Below the pieces are notes generated by a model. It did not search any database and had not been told where the DNA came from. It saw only the letters and a program-made list of their open reading frames with translations. From positions 746,001-810,000 of the forward strand of contig JAJEKV010000216.1 in the NCBI GenBank assembly GCA_021234155.1: a DNA stretch of 64,000 nt, given 5' to 3'. Every line of letters starts with the position of its first letter. Within the stretch, counting starts at the first letter, position 1. The stretch comes from Isoetes taiwanensis (taxonomy: Eukaryota > Streptophyta > Lycopodiopsida > Isoetales > Isoetaceae). Below are positions 10,698-21,861 of this stretch, piece after piece. Position numbers and translations under genes: made by a program.

Positions 10698-11474
10698 GGA
10701 GCAGAGGCCACCAAGGGGCAGAAGGCCAATGAAGAACCAACGACGTCATACGAGCCCGACACGCAGCTGCATGGTGCAAAACACGTGGAACCAAGGCGGG
10801 TGGAGGAAAACAAAAATTGTTAAAGAGATGCCAATCATAGGTAAAAGCATCCGGGGGAATGCGGTGCGGATATGCGAATCGAGTGTTATAGACGGGAAGC
10901 TTGTGGTTAAGGGGAGAGGCAAACCGATCAACATGATGTGGGCCCCACAAAGAATCAATATAACTAAAACACCATGGAGCAAGAGCAAACTCATCCGCCT
11001 GAGGAAGGCGAGAAAGATAATCGGCCCATTCATTCTGGGAGCGAGGAATCCAAACAGGCTCCAAGGAGATGGAAAAATGAAAACAAATGGGGAAAATCTC
11101 GAGAGTAAGAATGCCAAACGCAATATGCATCCTATCGAGATAAAGCCAAATAGCAAAGATGCCAATAATGATCATATCAAATAGAAAAAAGTCCACTACA
11201 AGTGCAAAAACCCTCAATAGACAGCTAGAAATGGCTTGCTCGAGAGAACTAGAATCACGCAAAAAACCAGACCATGCACAAAATGAGAATGTGCCCAATA
11301 TAACACCTTGTATACAATGTTCCACGTAAGAGACTCCCTATCAAGACAAAGAGAAGCATAAAAAGGAAGATGATCCAAGTGTGGTGATGTCAGAAGACAA
11401 ATACTACCATATGCGTAAAGCCATAAATAAGGGCCCCAATAGGGAACATACTCTGGCAAACGAGAAAAGGTCAA
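10698..11474 (-). pseudogene. DIRS-type RNase H and C-terminal extension
   Basis: The 11325-10297 frame stays open for 342 codons and contains, in order: VWIPRSQNEWADYLSR (about 11055-11008); WGPHHVDRFASPLN (about 10944-10903); a Pro/aromatic stretch; PRVLHHAAACRA; and WPSAPWWPLL (about 10728-10699). In DIRS, Ngaro and PAT elements this series forms the end of RNase H and its conserved extension. Upstream, in another frame, RESLTWNIVYKVL (about 11340-11300) corresponds to the S-x-W-R-E-L helix of the same domain. Pararetrovirus, gypsy and copia RNases H lack this extension. Catalytic acidic residues are mostly lost in the decayed N-terminal half. Confidence 0.8.
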
Positions 11475-11599
11475 AATGTGAAAACCAAGTCAAAGGTAAA
11501 CGTTACGGCCAAGGATATCGAGGAGATGGATGTTGAGAGTGCCAAGGTTCGGGGAGGAGTAACGAGGTGAGTCCAATAACCAAGGGATGAAATGGGTAA

Positions 11600-12457
11600 T
11601 GGGAACACAACAACCACATAATGTCATGAGGAAATTAGAGCATGCAAATCGAAATACAAAATAAGGCAATGCGTGATAAACATTAAAAAACTTACTCTGG
11701 ACAAATAAATGGGCATATCTAGAGATGACAAATCCATAACATAACATATCAAGAGGTCAAGAGTACCAGGACCACAAAGGAAATGCTTTAAACCCAAGTA
11801 TGAAGCAAAATGTCCCACCAAAGATTAGCAAAACAGAACAAGAACTCGTACTAAAATGTAAACAGATACTAGACAACTTCACTTGCAAAGCCCAATGCAA
11901 AAAATGACAACCCAATACATGCGTATATGGAAAAGTGGTGTAGAAACAAATTTGAGATAGAGCCAATGACCGTAAACCAATAGAAAATGTATAAAAGAAG
12001 TATGCAATGCAACATGTGAAAAAGCCAAATATAGATCCCGAAGAGAAGCACTATGAGACCGTAATAGAGGAAACAAGAACTAGGCGAGCAAAGAACGAAG
12101 AAAATATTCGATGAAGCTCATCAAAGAAAAAGAAGACATGCGCCCCCCTGATAAATGTCCATAAGGTCCACCATATATGTCCACAAAGATACAACTCAAA
12201 GTTGCAACATACAACCCATGTCAATAGGATCAAAAACGGAGAAATCACTCAAATGACATAATGAACCCACAACATATTGTAACGGCTATCAAATGTATCC
12301 CAAACAACTTTAGCAAAAAGGAGCTAAAAAATCCCTGTCCCAAATGAAAACAATAAATTACCTTATGCGCACCTTCAAGGTTCCATAAGAACGTAAAAAA
12401 TCCCCGCATATAAAGTGTTCTGGTTCCCGAGACAAGTGGAATAAGGAAAATTGGCAC
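11600..12457 (-). pseudogene. reverse transcriptase remnants of the DIRS-like element
   Basis: Position demands the reverse transcriptase here, and short frames fit it loosely. Near 12180-12100 a segment reads TLWTFIRGAHVFFFFDEL, placed like the finger-palm helix followed by Y/F-x-DD of the active site, with FDEL in place of the catalytic motif. Near 11820-11740 VGHFASYLGL resembles the thumb segment. Several stops and frameshifts intervene. The assignment depends on order within the element more than on similarity. Confidence 0.4.
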
Positions 12458-14933
12458 CTAATCCAATTGCATGACAAATCCCCTTAAACAATGGTCTAGA
12501 ATAAATTGTTAGCTAAGGAATGGTATATAGTTGCATATGTAACATGGGACTTAGCAGAAACAACTAAAATAGCCCAAGCCCTATTGCAAGAGCATAGCCG
12601 TCCGTCAAGATATTCAAACAAGCTTAGAACAAGATTGTGCAATCATTAAACAAGATGAGCCTCAAATTAAAGATGTGTGCTAACAAAATCCAATACAAAT
12701 GCAAACCCCGGAAGTTGAAACACCCATCCTAACAACAAATCTCTATTACCAAAATCTCGAAAACGATGTGCGAATACCACAATAAAATTTGAATAACAAA
12801 CTTAATGTATTGGTATAAGAAATTGAAAGAAATAGGGTGTCATCGAGAGACGCAAGATGCATTTAAATGAGAAAGGGGATCAAATGAATATTGCTCAAAA
12901 GCGCATGTATAAATAGAAAGAATGGTGCAATGTAAATTGGATTATGTCGAGCACGTAATTGAAGGCAAATACAAAACCAACCCCTGGGAACAAGAGTTGA
13001 AAATACAAAAACCAATCCCTGTGCACAAGAGATGAAAATAACTACGCGAGGCACCCAACCAATTTGTAAGACAAATCAAACTTGGAACAATGGTCCATAA
13101 TAAATTTATTAGCCAAGAAAATGGTAAAGGCTTGAAATGGCTAAGCGACTATGTTAGATACGGAAAGAATATATTGTTAGTAGCTAGAGAGAGCCAAAGA
13201 CCACTGTATATATGTCAAAAACAAACCGGAATGCATGTCCACCTAGAAACAAGTGCAGCGAAGAGCACTTTTATAAAATGAAACGGTGGGATGATGAATG
13301 AAGTTCAGCGGGATGGTGCAATGGTACTATCCTGAAGTTAAGAAAGATCGAGGTGGGTAATGAGTCGAGAACAATGTTTAAAGGAGAACTCTACAAACAA
13401 AGTCAAAGTTACCAAAAGCCCAATTCACAAGATACCAGGAGAAGGTGAACCATAATTGCTGGGTTCGTAAATATGGCAAGTTACTGGCACGATCTGATGG
13501 CAAACGATAACCTGGGACGATGGGTGAATAATGGACAAGGCAAAGGTATTCCTCAAGACAAGAGGCGCTAAAGAAATCCCAGTAATCCAAAACTAGGCGA
13601 TTGTTATTAAAAAGGAAAAAGGGGCACCTTGCCTGTTACGGTGGAGCAAAGCCAAGGAAAAGGTCTGCAACCTTTTTCCTCACGATCCGCTTATAAAATG
13701 GGCGGATTCAAAGAACGATGCGGCAGGATACTCCGAAGGCTCCAGCGACCATATCCACTCCAGATTCGGCTCTTCACTCAGATTTCCAGACTTGACAAAT
13801 GGGGTTCCAGCGTCTAAAATTTCGGCTCAGAGAACTATCGAAAGGCGGACAAATGGGCGACAAGAAGAGGCTGAGAAGGAAAACCAGAGTTGTAACAGAA
13901 AATCATAGACATGTGCAAAGAATCAAATGGCTCGGAAACAGAAGGAAACTAGCCGAGAACATGCCCGAATGATTTAACACACCGAATCTAGCTCGTGATC
14001 GAAAACCTTGGGCTGCAGAGTATGGTAGGAAGGAAATCGAGTCCAAACCAATGAGGGTCTCATGCAAAGAAGCGAAGTGGCTAGAATGGAATAAGCTCAA
14101 CCGAGATTGGAGGAACAGATGGAAATACGAGGCAGCAATAACAAGTACCGAATTAGTTCAGTCTAGAAGATTGCCGAACACCCAAAGTACCGCGAATCGA
14201 AATTGCATCAAGAAACAACCATAATCCCAAACTATTTGTGAATCAAAGTCCGGCAAGTAATCGAGATCCATTTAGGGAAAAAAGGAAAAAGATCGATGCG
14301 AGGAAAGCTCTTGCATGTTGGCCATTGCATTGCATGTTGGCGACACTCCTGCATAATCGAATGAACAATTCCAGGCGAATGCCATTGCATTGCCAGAAAG
14401 GAGGCCTCGCGAACAAGCCAGGGGTCAAACCCAATCCTCCTGCAGAATCTGTGACAAGAAAAATTGCAACTCCAAATGCACAAAACAGGAATCGAAAAAG
14501 AATGTGTCAACATAGCATTGAAAGCAAAAATCCAGATCATGCAATGCAACTAAAAAACAGTCCGAATCCCGCCAGATCTCCCTCTAGGTAACATGACTAG
14601 TTGCATGCAGCATGAGTGGAGAAAATCATACCTCCGAAGTTAAAGGATTATTGGCGTGCCGCATAATTGGCAAAAAAACCATACCTGATACCTCGCAAAG
14701 TACCAAATCAAGGAGCCGGATGAGCCACAAAGGCGAGAATACCCATAGACGCATCAAACGAGCATGACTTAATCGTGTCTTGGGATATGAGACCGAGATG
14801 ATAGAGGATCTAGAAGATAGATGGTAAAAACAATGAGGGGATGGCGAGCAAAAGAGTATTGGAGAAGAGGAGATTGATAGGACATGTTGTGGCATTGGGA
14901 AAGACAATTAGATCGGCTATGGGAGCTTAGGAG
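12458..14933. other. 5' internal region of the DIRS-like element, no domain recognised
   Basis: A gag-like frame would be expected but none is recognisable. Open frames on both strands are under 120 codons and overlap. Two parts resemble each other: 12465-12560 and 13068-13160 share ACAATGGTC..ATAATAAATT..TTAGC. There is also a short local duplication of AAATACAAAACCAA/AAATACAAAAACCAA with CCCTG at 12966-13030. The stretch may include later insertions. Confidence 0.3.
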
Positions 14934-15060
14934 AAAGCTCGGGAGAAGGAAGGAAGCTGCGTGAGAAGACGCCGATGCTTAGGTCTTTGGGGAAAGAGCC
15001 CTATATAGCGGCTCGTCCCTCCCCAGAATGGCGATCCGATGGCTCCGGATCGATGCGATC
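14934..15060 (-). repeat. 5' terminal repeat A1 of the DIRS-like element
   Basis: Direct-repeat partner of 9390-9516. It ends at a hairpin CGATCCG-ATGGCTC-CGGATCG (15032-15052), also present in A2 (with substitutions) and, as a perfect 8-bp stem, at 56629-56648. Beyond GATGCGAT the copies diverge, which places the element end near 15060-15066. Confidence 0.8.
15001..15008 (-). promoter_or_regulatory. TATA box in terminal repeat A1
   Basis: CTATATAG, preserved in A2 at 9459-9466. Read on the minus strand it lies within GGGACGAGC-..CTATATAGGGCTC and would place a start about 30 bases further, near 14970, driving transcription into the element. The motif is palindromic, so its direction is inferred from the coding strand. 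Confidence 0.5.
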
Positions 15061-15066
15061 ATAGTT

Positions 15067-16700
15067 GATTTCCTACATTACTAGAGAGTCGTCACATGAT
15101 GTACCGTAAAAGGTGCATTTGCCTTCGTTTGTTTTCAAATTCATATAAAATCAAAGATTCAATAATCACAAACCCTTCTTATATATTAATATATAGCGGT
15201 TATATTGCATGGAAAAAATACCTAAAAAATCTATTGGTCCCCGTTTATGAAAGTTACACTAAGGTAAACACAGGGGTCAAGTCCGCTTTGCTTTATGTTT
15301 AGATAAAGTAAAACCTGTCTCGAAAAAAGATTTTTATGATTTTTTTCATTATTTTTGTATTTTTCTTCACGAGTTAGAGAGCAAAACACAAAAAACTGCA
15401 TCTCAATCCAAGATCCGAGAAGGAAGATAGGGTTGTTTGAATATGTCGTGGTCAAAATTGTTGTGCGCCTACGTGAACCAAATCCGGTTTTAGAAAAGCA
15501 TTCCCAAATCAAATCTCTAACTTTTGTAAGGAAATGAATTTTGACCTAAAATTTTGAATACAAGTGGTAAACAACTTGCTTTATCTAAGAAAAATGTCCA
15601 TTAGCCTTAATGATGAAGTTTTGATTTTCTTTTATTTTTTTCATTTACAAGTGACTGATAATTTATGTCTATATAGAAGTAAAATGATTCAAATTCATCC
15701 TCCAAAAAATCATATTATGAAAGGTTACCATAATATGGAATCATTCTAAAAATAAACACGTTAAAAAAGCACAGTTTTTGTTCACAAGAAATCAAGAAAG
15801 GTTTGTTTTCCTGGGACCATTACTGGTCCACCTTTTTTTTTAAATTAAGAACTCCCTTATCTTAATCGATTTCAGTTTCAATTGTGGGATATAAGCACCT
15901 CATGGACCACTCCATTTATTAAAAATAATCAATGCTCATTATCTTGAGGTTTAGAGCAAACTTTCTAGTGTCCATTCAAGTTATCCGTTAGATTACGGCG
16001 TTCCATAGATTTCATAAACCGATGCATTGAATGGTGAACTCAAAACTTGTATTTTTAAACTTCTCAAATTGTGGAAGTAATGCAAAAGAATGAAGAACAA
16101 ATACAAAAAGCTATAACTATGAAAAATAAAGTTAGACTGCTACGTCTATTTCCTACTATTGGTCCACATGGCTTAGGATCATTCAAAAAGCCAAAACATC
16201 ATCATCTTAATTGGTTTTAAACTCGCCTTAAGAATATATAGATTCCATGTATAGTATTCTATTTGAAAAAAATTAGTTAGTTGCTAGAATTGCCTTATTT
16301 AATAGTAATGTTGAAGCACAAGCAAATTGAACCTATATGAATCTCCACTCATTCTTCCAAAAATTATGTTAGAGAAGGTAGAAAATCACCATATCATTGT
16401 ATAAGTGACAAATGAATAATAAATAGAATTGGTAATCAACTTAAAGAGATTTACTTCTATACCCAATTCATCTAATTGTGGACCATAATGGTCCATGCCT
16501 ATTTATATTCATGTCTTACATATAGTAGTATGTTATTTTTAACATCAAATTGGAAATCTATGTTGCCAATGAAGCTTAAGTCCATAAAAATTATAGTCTA
16601 TCATGAAAGACAAGCTAAAGTTACTATTATTATACCTAAAATCGAAACTCCTAAGTAGCAAACACATGTCCTAAGTTTATGATAGTAAACAAGGTGCTGC
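15067..16700. other. AT-rich sequence without recognised genes
   Basis: Short open frames only (maximum 93 codons, 15231-15512 minus). No domain, RNA gene or clear repeat boundary seen. Confidence 0.4.
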
Positions 16701-16701
16701 G

Positions 16702-16722
16702 CACGGAGGGTCACCCTCCGTG
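16702..16722. repeat. perfect 9-bp hairpin
   Basis: CACGGAGGG-TCA-CCCTCCGTG, a GC-rich island in AT-rich DNA, followed by TCCCGAGGGTG. It may be a terminus or remnant of a small foldback element. It lies about 200 bp upstream of the hairpin block of dispersed-repeat copy 2. Confidence 0.6.
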
Positions 16723-16834
16723 TCCCGAGGGTGAAGTGGCTTAAATAATACTTCAAAGTCATGTTTTCATCAATCAAATTGCTACTTCAAAACAATACAA
16801 TACTTGATACTTGATTCTTGTTTTCAATAAGAAA

Positions 16835-16994
16835 TTTCATCCCTTCTTGGCCGACAACAGGCCCGGCCCCGGTTTATTGGCAACAAAGAGTTTCGAGTAG
16901 TCACCAAGATATCCTAGGAATATGTCGCCATATACCTGGATATGCCCACAAACCCACATAAGCGAGGGTTTGCCCCCTTGGGGCAACCCAAAAA
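16835..16994 (+). repeat. dispersed repeat with two terminal hairpins, copy 2
   Basis: Contains GATATCCTAGGAATAT facing ATATACCTGGATATG (16909-16946). It also has GGGTTTGCCCC (16966-16976) facing GGGGCAACCC (16980-16989), then a short A run. GTAGTCACC upstream matches GCAGTCACA and GCGGTCACT of the other copies. A TTTCATCCCTTCTTGGCCG stretch resembles CTTCATCCCGCCTTGCCG of copy 1. Confidence 0.65.
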
Positions 16995-19974
16995 GTGTTC
17001 CACTTGATGCAAAATTGTAGTTAGGTAACATATGGCAGAATATTTGAAGCTTTAACGTTGAATGTTAGCTTTACTTCCAATTGCTATACGGGAACTTTGG
17101 AAACTATATGATGTCTTGATGATTATGTAAAGTTTTATTGTCTTAAAGTTGGTGAAGTTCATCTTATTATGCCCTATTTTCTAAATGTTAATAGTTATTT
17201 GGAATTCATTCAACTATTTAGTGAAAGAAGTTCCTTGAAATTGGGCCCACCCAATTTCAAAAGCGCACCAATGTATACTTTTGTTGCAATGTTCTATACT
17301 ACACACGTGTGTGAACGTTATCCAAGCATGTAATTTGAATAGAAGTCTCACATCTTAATGCTATTATATCCCATTACGTTATACTAATCACCTTCTATTC
17401 TAGACATTATAATTGTGCTTGCTTAAGTTCTAACAAGCTTTCTACATGCGCAAGAAGAAGATGGAGCGATCTCCCGGGGCCAAGCCTCGCCTAAGTTTTT
17501 CAATGGGCTGCCAACCTCCACCCTCTTCTATATCCTCTGCATTTGAGAACTTGAGACCAATTCGTCTCGATACCAACTCAATTGTGTTGCTTTTACGCCT
17601 CCCACATCATCTTCCCATAGGCAGATTGGTCTCGTGGATGATAAAAGTACCTTCCTTCCTTCCTTCCTTCCACAATCGTAGTCATGTAGCAGGAGGTGGA
17701 CGAGGCAAACTCCTCCACGATCCCATGCAAGTTGCGTGATGCCTTATAATTTGGATGAAGTGGCCAACAGGTCCATTACCAATTGTAGATCGATTAGAAT
17801 GGATTTGTCCTCCTCAAAAAAGGAGGACTGAAGCCTCATTTACACCCGGCTGCTGGCACTCGACTAGCTTTTTTTGTTTTAAACCCTTTTTTTTTTCGTT
17901 TTTGAGTTCCATCAATTTGTTTTGATCAAGGCTCTCTCAATGTAACATTTTCCCCTACTAAGTATATCACATGCTAATCGGCCACTAAAACTAGTTTATG
18001 CGACACTTGTTTTCAATGAATTACTATTATGAACTCCCTGAATTCATACCATTCTTTATTATGCCACGAGCACTATAATGAATTAATGTTATGATAGTAC
18101 AATAACCCTTATATCTACATTACTCTTATTGTCTTTAACTGAAAGAACTTGTATCTATGCCTGACTTTGAAGGGTATGCCATTCTGGGAAAACATATTAA
18201 GAGGTCTATTCTATAAAGCTTATTTTTCTCAATTCACTGTGTGCTCTGAGCCAACATTCATGTACATATCAGCTAAATCGCCAAATCCAATATAATAGTA
18301 TATGCAAAGACATCCTTTAGTGGGTATACGTTATAAAGAAGTCGAGTTTCAGGATATGCAGTGGTTAAACTATGTAGCTTCTAGCATACATTCAGGAAGC
18401 ATATAATTTTGTTGCATATGTTTGAAAAGTTGATCATGACCATCTTGCAATATACCCTATACTTAATCAACTCCATGAGACATTATCTCAAACTGCTTTC
18501 TTCGGGGATGCAAATGATGATATTTTTCTAGTTTGTTCAAAGCCAAATTATAAAAGAAGTTTCATGAACATTATATGAAGAACCTGAGATATTTTCTCAA
18601 AGACTTTGATAACAAAAATGGGAGTCCATAAATCCAATGACATGGTAAGCTAAAATTGTAAAAATAGAAGCCATGAGGCGTGATACCAATGAATATTTGA
18701 GCTTTTTTCTGAAAAACCTTACTTTAGAGTTCTCTTGGCCACCCTTTTAGTCTTTGGTTCAAAAGTTCTTTTGGTTCGGAAATAAAGGGTTTCAACCCTA
18801 AAAAATTGGGGCATCCTTCAAAATTTCCGATAAGGTAAAAAAAAAAAAAAAAAGGGAGGATTTGGGCAATATAAGCTTAAAAAAAAGAGGTGAGATGATT
18901 TTTCTCCCAGTAACATAAATGGTAACATAAATGGAGGGCATTTTTTTGAAAGAATTCGACCCTCAAATGGGAACCAAGGTACTTGACACCATTTTTCATC
19001 GTTGGGATTTGAAGACTATGTTTCAGGTGTGGTAGATATAGCGTTGTAATGTTCAAGCTTTTTGGCAACATAAAACACATATAATACATACCACATATAA
19101 TACAACATTTAATAATACAATAGTTAATGGATGATGGAAACATTTTCTTCATATACTACGAAAATGAGATCAATCAATTGATCATAAGTGATCCATACAA
19201 GAAAGAAAAGGTTAACAAATAAAATGGTTGTGAGCAAAGTTAGAGAAATACTCGTGCTCTCATAAGTCAGTCCTACAACTCAACTTCGAGGATCAACCAC
19301 GGACACTCAACACTTAGTGGATCTAACCATCTTTGTCCTTCCAATGCGCATGAAATATTAGCTAAAATTGAAAGTATATTAAGTTGTGATATTTCTAGAT
19401 CATATCTTATTACAACGAACATTCTCGCAACATATTCCTACTTGGGCCTTTGTTGGAGGGACCTCAAATGGTATATCACAATGGTAGGCCAGATTCATGG
19501 AATAGATTTTAAAGCTTCACAAATGCAAGCCATCTTCAATGTAGCATGTGCTTTCCATTAAGTTCTAAGCGATAATGCACTCTCATTACCCGCCATGGGC
19601 TGTCTTCGAGGACGCATCATCCGAATCATCACGGGATCTTCGTCATTATGGTCATCTACATGAAGGTAGTGCTCCCACTTTCAGATTGCATATGCCTTCT
19701 TTGCAAATGGAGGACACACATAACAATTTACGGTGTAAGAGAAACATGCATACAACCTTCACGTTCACGATGGTTTGTCTCCATAATCTAAAATCCAGCA
19801 AGTTAGAAAAGCTAGTCAAGCAATCTTCTTAAGTGGAAGTGCAGGAATTATAAGAAATGTAGCGAAGCCATCAACAAGACATTTCATGCAAAAAAGCAGT
19901 TCCATAAAGAATGAATCTCATTATGATGAAGAAGACTAATAAAGATTAGAAAACTGAGACCTTCTGCGCATCAA
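16995..19974. other. anonymous intergenic sequence
   Basis: No gene recognised. A 97-codon frame at 17446-17739 (Pro/Ser/Leu-rich) has no known domain. An A17 tract near 18837-18853 is preceded by no recognisable retroposon body. Confidence 0.35.
17650..17671. repeat. (CTTC)n microsatellite
   Basis: About five CTTC units inside a short open frame. Confidence 0.85.
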
Positions 19975-20645
19975 TTTTGGAAGAGACTGCAATTCGGGGG
20001 AGCTATTGGTGTCCATATTCTCACAGTTTTTATCATATCCACTTGTTGCAAGAATAGTGGCATGGGGATGCAGCTCCAAACAATTGACAACCGAAACTAT
20101 CTCCCTTCATGAGAGCTAGATGATTTCCTCAGATTTCTTCCATATAAATAAGTTTGCACAATCGGAACCCACTAACCACATATTTCGAGCTTGGACCAAA
20201 AAGTTAACACCCTTTCTTGTTTGGACATTGCAAAGTCCCGGTAAAAGCAGTGCGTAGGTTTGAATCCTTTGAGACAAACCTTTTCTTGGACATTGGACAT
20301 GGCCCAAGTCCCGTGTTCTTTGAAATAAATAAATATTCTCATTGTTATATGATACTAGAGGCTCTGTTATTGAGAAAAGACCGAGGGAAGTGAAGGTGAG
20401 TGGCACAAAAAATAATCTGAGGGTGATCTTTGCGGTCCATGCATCTCGCATCTATTTTTCTTAAATCATAGACTTCGTGCACATTCATTGAACCACCAAC
20501 AACAAAATAATTTGGATCTCTTGGATTTATATCTATGGCATTCAAGCGAACAATTGGCAAATGCCTTGGTGCATTCTCTTGTTCATAAGCGTGGCATGTA
20601 AGAAGTTTGATGTGTTTTGCTTCACAAAGATCAAAGCGCGCCACG
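19975..20645 (-). pseudogene. DCAF8-like WD40-repeat protein pseudogene fragment
   Basis: Minus-strand peptides follow DCAF8-type proteins (substrate receptors of CUL4-DDB1 ubiquitin ligases) in order: RFDLCEAKHIKLLTC, RLNAIDINPRDPNYFVVGGS and VYDLRKID (20644-20440); LVSYNNENIYLF (about 20360-20323); KGVNFL and GSDCANLFIWKK (about 20190-20130); VVNCLELHPHATILATSGYDK (about 20080-20020). The last is followed by a decayed tail with PELQSLPKL. One frameshift (about 20365-20405) and two stops between the WKK and VVN blades break it. The blades are contiguous with no intron-sized gap, suggesting a retroposed copy, but no poly(A) is visible and only the C-terminal half is present. Confidence 0.7.
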
Positions 20646-21604
20646 AAGACAAAAACAAAATCAAGGACATGATTTTAGAAACCAACAAATAGATCGACAC
20701 ATTAGACATAACCTTGCCATTTTTATAATTTTCAGGCAGACAACATAACCTTGCCGGATGGACATGTGGGTAAATGATGTCAAGTTAAATTTAGATAGTC
20801 GTTACAATTACCTTTCAATCATGTAAGACACGTATACATGTAATTTGAATTTTATCACCGGGTTTAGAGTCACAATAAGTTTATTATTTCTTAAAACAAC
20901 CACTAGCACTTCCCATAATGTAGACTCACTTCTTAGGTTTATTTTTAGTGTATGCCAAGCTCGATATTAATCATTATATCAACAAGTCAAATTCATGAAT
21001 GTAGAGATCAAATGTAACAAACTAGTAAATGGTCATGCCACTCTTTGCGATTCGGAGCGAGAAAGCGACTAGTTAAAATCCACAAGAAGTTAATACAAGT
21101 AAGTCTCGATCCGTAAACTTTACAAGATAAAGGCGCATCTCATTGGACCTATTTTCAAGTCCTAAAATTCACGATGACATTATCCTTATACTAAATGGTT
21201 GGATCTACAATAAGCCCTTGAAATTAAGCAAATCAACCAAGTTATCACCTACATCAAACACAAAGATATCAAGTGTAAATGACTATTAGAATTTGTAGCC
21301 CTTCCCAAACACGAGAAGGATATATCTTTGCTCTTTGTTTTGCACGGATATCTTCCACTTGCATTCTATTTTGCTCTTTTCTTTCTTTGGAAAAATCCTC
21401 GAGCACTTCGATCCGTGGAACGGTAGCATTTTGGTCATGATCTGGTTCTTGTCTAGGGAGTTTTTCTTGCTCAATAGTTTTCCAACGATGCTCAACTGGC
21501 TTGCCAAAGGAGATTCGGATATAACATTAAAGACCATTACGTGTGAAGATCGACGCCTTAGATGATCCAATCGGCACTACCACACCCTATTTGTCATCCT
21601 TGTT
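20646..21604. other. anonymous intergenic sequence
   Basis: A 76-codon plus frame (21335-21565) and an overlapping 94-codon minus frame (21286-21570) are open, but neither shows a known domain. Confidence 0.35.
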
Positions 21605-21861
21605 ACTCTGTGGCTAGATTCGAGAATCTTTACCGTTTCAAAGGTTGCAAATTTGGCCCCCATAATAGCTCGAGCTCAGAGTGGCTGGTAACCGCACAAC
21701 AGATAAATCACGCACCTAATCGAACGTAGAAGACTGCCGGTTTACATGGAACCATCGGTTTTGGCGGTCACTAGCATATCCTAGGTATATTTCATTATAT
21801 ACCTCGGATATGCCACACACCTACACAAACAAGGGTTTGCCCCCCTAGGGGCAACCCAAAA
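21605..21861 (+). repeat. dispersed repeat with two terminal hairpins, copy 3
   Basis: Best preserved copy. CATATCCTAGGTATAT (21775-21790) and ATATACCTCGGATATG (21797-21812) form a 16-bp stem with one mismatch and a 6-base loop. GGGTTTGCCCC (21833-21843) faces GGGGCAACCC (21848-21857), followed by AAAAA. Upstream, GACTGCCGGTTTACATGGAAC aligns with GACCGCTGATTCCCATAGGAAC of copy 1. GATTCGAGAATC at about 21617 lies at the same distance from the end as the B-box-like word of copy 1. Confidence 0.65.

Larger units (their letters stand above)
8509..15066 (-). mobile_element. degenerate DIRS-like (tyrosine-recombinase) retrotransposon
   Basis: Minus-strand element of about 6.5 kb. From its 5' end at 15.06 kb: a promoter-bearing repeat A1; 2.4 kb without known domains; RT-like remnants; an RNase H domain with the C-terminal extension peculiar to DIRS, Ngaro and PAT elements; tyrosine-recombinase remnants; a second copy of the terminal repeat (A2); and a 3' region with hairpins and a minisatellite. 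The split direct-repeat layout and the absence of an integrase fit the PAT/Ngaro side of the order. All frames are interrupted, so it is inactive. The outer limits are set by where similarity to A2 and to the 56-kb relative stops; no target-site duplication is expected for recombinase integration. The order assignment is strong; exact borders are estimates. Confidence 0.75.

Noticed and set aside
10729-11184. 151-codon plus-strand open frame
   Set aside because: It lies antisense to the well-supported DIRS RNase H frame and is Lys/Asn-rich as expected of a shadow of a Leu/Phe-rich strand; no domain.
10698-11474. Endogenous pararetrovirus RNase H
   Set aside because: The VDRFAS and WPSAPWWPLL extension belongs to the DIRS order; no movement protein, coat protein or aspartic protease motif is nearby.
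16835-16994. Helitron 3' end (hairpin followed by CTRR)
   Set aside because: Two hairpins are present, but the copies end in CAACCC and A residues without CTRR, and no conserved TC start was found.
17446-17739. 97-codon open frame
   Set aside because: No domain, includes a CTTC microsatellite, and has no conserved start context.
21605-21861. Hammerhead-ribozyme retrozyme
   Set aside because: No CTGATGA...GAAA core is present between the stems.
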